A stretch of DNA of 64,000 nucleotides from Caulobacter sp. Root343. GTDB taxonomy: Bacteria; Pseudomonadota; Alphaproteobacteria; Caulobacterales; Caulobacteraceae. How positions within the stretch are numbered: the first letter of the stretch is position 1; each line of letters begins with the position of its first letter. Below the pieces are notes generated by a model. The model ran no database searches and was not told the origin of the DNA. It saw only the letters and a list, made by a program, of their open reading frames with translations. The stretch lies in the NCBI RefSeq assembly GCF_001425745.1, contig NZ_LMDF01000011.1, positions 112,260 through 176,259 on the forward strand, written 5' to 3'. The position numbers were made by a program, and so were the translations under genes. Positions 61,037-64,000 of the stretch are shown piece by piece.

Positions 61037-62241
61037 TCGCCCTGTCCAACCCCGAACGTGGTCCGGTCGAGGGTGGTTACACCGCGCGCGGTCGCCGTGT
61101 CGCCGTCGATCTTCAGCGAGAACGGCAGGCTGAGCGGCTTTTTCACGCCGCGCAGGTCCAGGGTCCCGTCGGCGACGAACTTGCCCTCGCCGGTCTTGCG
61201 GAACTTGCTGGCGGTGAAGGTGGCCTTCGGGTGCTCGGCGGTGTCGAAGAAGTCGCCGCTGGGCAGGCTCTGGTCGCGCTGGTCGTCGCCGGTGGCGGCC
61301 GAGCCCATGTCGACGTTCACGGTCAGCTTCGAGCGGTCCAGGGCTTCGGGCGAGAACAGGATGTCGGCGGTCCAGGTCTTGAACCGACCCTCGATGGCGC
61401 TGCCCGACCAGGCGGCGGTGAAGGTCAGGCTGGAGCCCTTCTGGACGGACCAGGCGACCGGGTCCTTGAGCTCGGAGACCGGCGCGACGGCCTCGGCGGC
61501 GGGCGGCCCGGCCAAGGCCGGCGGCGGCGCGGCGGCGGGCGTCTCCACCGGAGCGGCTTCGACGGGCGGCGCGGCGGGGGCGGCCTTGAGGGCGGGCCTG
61601 TAGAGGAAGCCGGCGGCGATCACGGCGACGACCGCGACAGCGGCCAGCCAGGCGCGCGGCTCTTTCCAGCCGGGACGGGCGCCGGGGGCCATGTGGCCGA
61701 ACACCGCGTCGCGGTCGAGCAGCTGGTGCTTGGCCACCGCGCCCAGGTGCAGGGCCAGCAGTCCATAGACCAGCCAGACCAGCGCGTGGTGGCTGGTCTC
61801 ACCGGTCTTGTACCAAAGGTGTTTGGGGCCCGCCGCCAGTTCCGGCACTAGCGGCAGGTGCGGCCACGGTACGGTCCCATATAGCAGGGTCGGGATATTC
61901 ACCTTGCTGGCCGAGACCATGATCCAGCCCGTCAGCGGCAGGCCGATCATGATCACGTAGAAGCCGACATGGACCAGCTTGGCCGCGACCCGCTCCCAGC
62001 GGGGCTGGTCGGCCGGGGCCAGCGGCACGGGATTGACCAGCCGCCAGCCCAGCCGCAGCAGGCTGAGCAGCAGGATGGTGATGCCGATCGACTTGTGCAG
62101 CTGGAACAGGGCGTAGGTCGTCGGGCCCTTGGGCCCGTCGTCCATCCGCCAGCCCAGGATGATCTGGAAGAAGATGGCCGCGGCGATCAGCCAGTGAATG
62201 ACGATCGCCACTGTCGTGTAGCGCGTACGGCTTGCGGCCAT
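60967..62241 (-). CDS. Cytochrome b561-YceI fusion protein
   Basis: 424 residues in two domains. The N-terminal part (about 1-190) is a di-heme cytochrome b561 with four helices and paired His: IVIHWLIAAAIFFQIILGWR, FQLHKSIGITILLLSLLRLG, KLVHVGFYVIMIGLPLTGWI and ETSHHALVWLVYGLLALHLG. A fifth helix and an Ala/Pro linker (about 195-255) lead to a C-terminal YceI beta-barrel (SLTFTAAWSGSAIEGRFKTW onward), which binds isoprenoid ligands such as quinones in relatives. A periplasmic quinone-binding barrel tied to a quinone-reactive cytochrome is a sensible design. A free YceI gene lies 31 bases upstream. Confidence 0.92.
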   Translation of the reverse strand: MAASRTRYTTVAIVIHWLIAAAIFFQIILGWRMDDGPKGPTTYALFQLHKSIGITILLLSLLRLGWRLVNPVPLAPADQPRWERVAAKLVHVGFYVIMIGLPLTGWIMVSASKVNIPTLLYGTVPWPHLPLVPELAAGPKHLWYKTGETSHHALVWLVYGLLALHLGAVAKHQLLDRDAVFGHMAPGARPGWKEPRAWLAAVAVVAVIAAGFLYRPALKAAPAAPPVEAAPVETPAAAPPPALAGPPAAEAVAPVSELKDPVAWSVQKGSSLTFTAAWSGSAIEGRFKTWTADILFSPEALDRSKLTVNVDMGSAATGDDQRDQSLPSGDFFDTAEHPKATFTASKFRKTGEGKFVADGTLDLRGVKKPLSLPFSLKIDGDTATARGVTTLDRTTFGVGQGEWASTDEIAAKVKVSFALTAKRK

Positions 62242-62272
62242 GGACTTCTCCCAGATCCCGGTTCGGTAACGC

Positions 62273-62905
62273 TTACTTCTTTTCGAACTCGACCTCGATG
62301 TTCAAGGTCACGTCGTCGCCGATCAACGGCGCGTACTTGCCGACGCCATATTCCGAGCGTTTGATCGTGGTCGTCGCCGAGAATCCGGTCCGGGTCTGAA
62401 GCGGGATCATGCCCGAGCCGACGCCGTTGAAGGTGACGTCCAGCACCACCGGCTTGGTCACGCCGTGGAAGGTCAGGTCGCCGGTCACCGAGCCGTGCTG
62501 GCCGTCGCCGATGTCGATCGCGGTCGAGACGAAGGTGATGGTCGGGTACTTGGCCGCCTCCAGCCAGCCGTCGCCGGTCAGTTCCTTGTTGAACTTCAGG
62601 CCGAACGCGTCGGCGCCGGTGGCGGTGTCCAGCGAGGCCGGGTCGACGGTGACGTTCAGCTTGGTCGTCGCGGGCGACTTCGGATCGTACTGGAAGTCGG
62701 CGTCCAGCTTGGTGAAGCGCAGGGTGTAGTTCGAAAAGCCCATGTGCTTGAGCTTGGCGGTCAGGGTCGCGTGGCTCTTGTCGAGCACATAGTGGCCGGC
62801 GGGCAGGTCGGCCGGCTTGACCGACGACACGCCCGGCGCGGCCAGGGCGGCGGGGGCCGTGAACAGGACCGCCGTCAGGGCGAGGTAAGCGAGGGGACGA
62901 GACAT
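62273..62905 (-). CDS. YceI-family periplasmic lipocalin-like protein
   Basis: 210 residues. The signal peptide ends about ALA-AP (residue 23). The YceI barrel begins HYVLDKSHATLTAKLKHMGF and includes TTKLNVTVDPASLDTATGAD, YPTITFVSTAIDIGDGQHGS and VTGDLTFHGVTKPVVLDVTF. GFSATTTIKRSEYGVGKYAP is the closing signature. It is first in an apparent run with the b561-YceI fusion and Sua5. Confidence 0.95.
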   Translation of the reverse strand: MSRPLAYLALTAVLFTAPAALAAPGVSSVKPADLPAGHYVLDKSHATLTAKLKHMGFSNYTLRFTKLDADFQYDPKSPATTKLNVTVDPASLDTATGADAFGLKFNKELTGDGWLEAAKYPTITFVSTAIDIGDGQHGSVTGDLTFHGVTKPVVLDVTFNGVGSGMIPLQTRTGFSATTTIKRSEYGVGKYAPLIGDDVTLNIEVEFEKK

Positions 62906-63136
62906 CGGGGAAGACTCCAGGAATTAAAACAGCAGCAGTTACCGTTTCACGGAATTAGGAACTCCACCGTGCGATGGAAGGGGCTGGCGATCACGAGCCC
63001 GTGATCCGCTGCTCATAGCTGTGGTGAACCTCGACAATGGCGGACTTGCGGCGGTGGCGCATCGGGACGCGCCGCGCTTGGCGCGCGCGGTCGGGCCGCC
63101 TAAACAGATCGCCGATAACCTGGAGCTCGGCCGACC

Positions 63137-64000
63137 ATGACCTATCGCGCCCCCGTCCGCGACCTCGCCTTTTCGCTGCGCCACGCGGCGGACTTCGGAC
63201 GGCTGGCCGACGCCTTCCCCGAGGCGGATACGGATACGGTGGCGGCGGTTCTGGAGGCGGCCGGGGCCTTCGCGGCCGACGTGCTGGCCCCGCTGAACCG
63301 CCAGGGCGACCTGGTCGGCGCCAAGCTGGAGAACGGCGCGGTCCGCTGTGCGCCCGGCTTCGTCGACGCCTACCAGCAGTTCGCCCAAGGCGGTTGGGCC
63401 AGCCTCGCGGCCCCGCCCGAGCACGGCGGCCAGGGCCTGCCCAAGACCCTGGAGGTCTGCGTGCTGGAAATGGTCCAGGCCGCCAACATGGCCTTCGGCC
63501 TGTGCCCCATGCTGAGCCTGGGCGCCATCGAGGCCCTGGAGCATCACGGGTCGGATCGTCAGAAGCATCTCTATCTTCCGAAACTGGTGTCCGGCGAATG
63601 GACCGGCACTATGAATCTCACTGAACCGCACGCAGGTTCAGATCTGGCCGCGCTAACGACGGTCGCGGCGCCGGATGGCGACGGCGGCTGGCGGATCACC
63701 GGCCAGAAGATCTTCATCACCTGGGGCGACCACGACGCGGCCGACAACATCGTCCACCTGGTCCTGGCCCGCACGCCCGACGCCCCGTCCGGCGTGAAGG
63801 GGATCTCGCTGTTCCTGGCCCCCAAGGTGCTGGTCGGCGAGGACGGCGCTCTGGGCGAGGCCAACGGCGTCCGGGTCGGCGGGCTTGAGCACAAGCTGGG
63901 CATCCACGGCTCGCCCACCTGCGTGATGCTGTTCGAAGACGCCAAGGCCGAGCTGGTCGGCGGTCTGGGCCAGGGCCTGCCCAACATGTTCACGATGATG
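63137..64000 (+). CDS. Acyl-CoA dehydrogenase, 3' end outside window
   Basis: 288 codons are visible from the ATG at 63137 and the frame is still open at the edge. Start [20 protein letters not shown], then [20 protein letters not shown], and the flavin region [20 protein letters not shown] with [20 protein letters not shown]. Further on comes [20 protein letters not shown]. The extended N-terminus resembles the roughly 590-residue DmdC/FadE-like branch rather than the 380-residue short-chain type. It oxidises acyl-CoA thioesters with FAD. A GGAG lies about 12 bases upstream. Confidence 0.92.
   Translation, partial: MTYRAPVRDLAFSLRHAADFGRLADAFPEADTDTVAAVLEAAGAFAADVLAPLNRQGDLVGAKLENGAVRCAPGFVDAYQQFAQGGWASLAAPPEHGGQGLPKTLEVCVLEMVQAANMAFGLCPMLSLGAIEALEHHGSDRQKHLYLPKLVSGEWTGTMNLTEPHAGSDLAALTTVAAPDGDGGWRITGQKIFITWGDHDAADNIVHLVLARTPDAPSGVKGISLFLAPKVLVGEDGALGEANGVRVGGLEHKLGIHGSPTCVMLFEDAKAELVGGLGQGLPNMFTMM

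Overview
This 64 kb window is chromosomal DNA from an alphaproteobacterium, almost certainly Caulobacter or a very close relative. The evidence is uniformly high GC with strong third-position GC bias, and a 358-residue CcrM (GANTC) DNA methyltransferase preceded by a CtrA-like box and two GANTC sites. Also consistent are an F0-only ATP synthase operon (atpI-atpB-atpE-atpF'-atpF) and a dsbA-dsbA-smc cluster. I see no prophage, integrated element, CRISPR array, rRNA operon or secondary-metabolite cluster. This is mostly core genome with some accessory enzymes and several families of palindromic intergenic repeats.

Layout. 1-2.7 kb: the end of a lipoprotein gene, tRNA-Trp, secE, nusG and a strong terminator. 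2.7-8.1 kb: accessory oxidoreductases, all rightward (two SDRs lacking the usual catalytic Tyr, an HCCA isomerase, GNAT, LysR, a tautomerase and a nitronate monooxygenase). 8.1-13.3 kb: leftward envelope genes (a DsbA-like lipoprotein, two paralogous membrane-anchored proteins, a GH16 glucanase and an OafA-like O-acyltransferase). 13.4-22.6 kb: genome maintenance (rnhB, ccrM, mutY, dciA, two DsbA-like thioredoxins, smc) plus a GH25 lysozyme. 22.7-28.7 kb: TSUP transporter, DUF6481 protein, the ATP synthase F0 operon, an NmrA-like protein and a translationally coupled pair of PGPGW-like membrane proteins. 28.8-33.7 kb: gcvT-gcvH-gcvPA-gcvPB behind a tandem glycine riboswitch. 33.7-42.1 kb: large zinc metalloprotease, argS with a coupled secreted protein, ispH, thrB and rnhA. 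42.1-52.3 kb: rhodanese/ftrA and qorR/qorB-type divergent pairs, a serine-recombinase-like protein with a ruined active site, a YadGH-type ABC exporter, an NfeD/stomatin pair, a Crp-family regulator, a second nitronate monooxygenase and a 45-residue protein. 52.4-64 kb: site-2 protease, NUDIX-patatin-3-hydroxybutyrate dehydrogenase run, yaaA, a DUF1801-like pseudogene with an in-frame TAG, an AraC/GyrI-like regulator, a D-2-hydroxyacid dehydrogenase, Sua5, a cytochrome b561-YceI fusion beside a free YceI, and the start of an acyl-CoA dehydrogenase running off the end.

Themes. Several short overlaps indicate translational coupling (ATGA or GTGA: gcvPA/gcvPB, argS/secreted protein, thrB/rnhA, ABC pair, NUDIX/patatin, PGPGW pair). 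Regulation readable from sequence includes the riboswitch, the ccrM leader, an HxlR operator region, paired palindromes between the acyltransferase and rnhB, and an inverted repeat upstream of 3-hydroxybutyrate dehydrogenase. The least explained items are the degenerate serine recombinase, a family of about 138-bp elements with hairpin-forming inverted arms, and the paired operators at 13.3 kb. I did not find a convincing wholly new multi-gene system.
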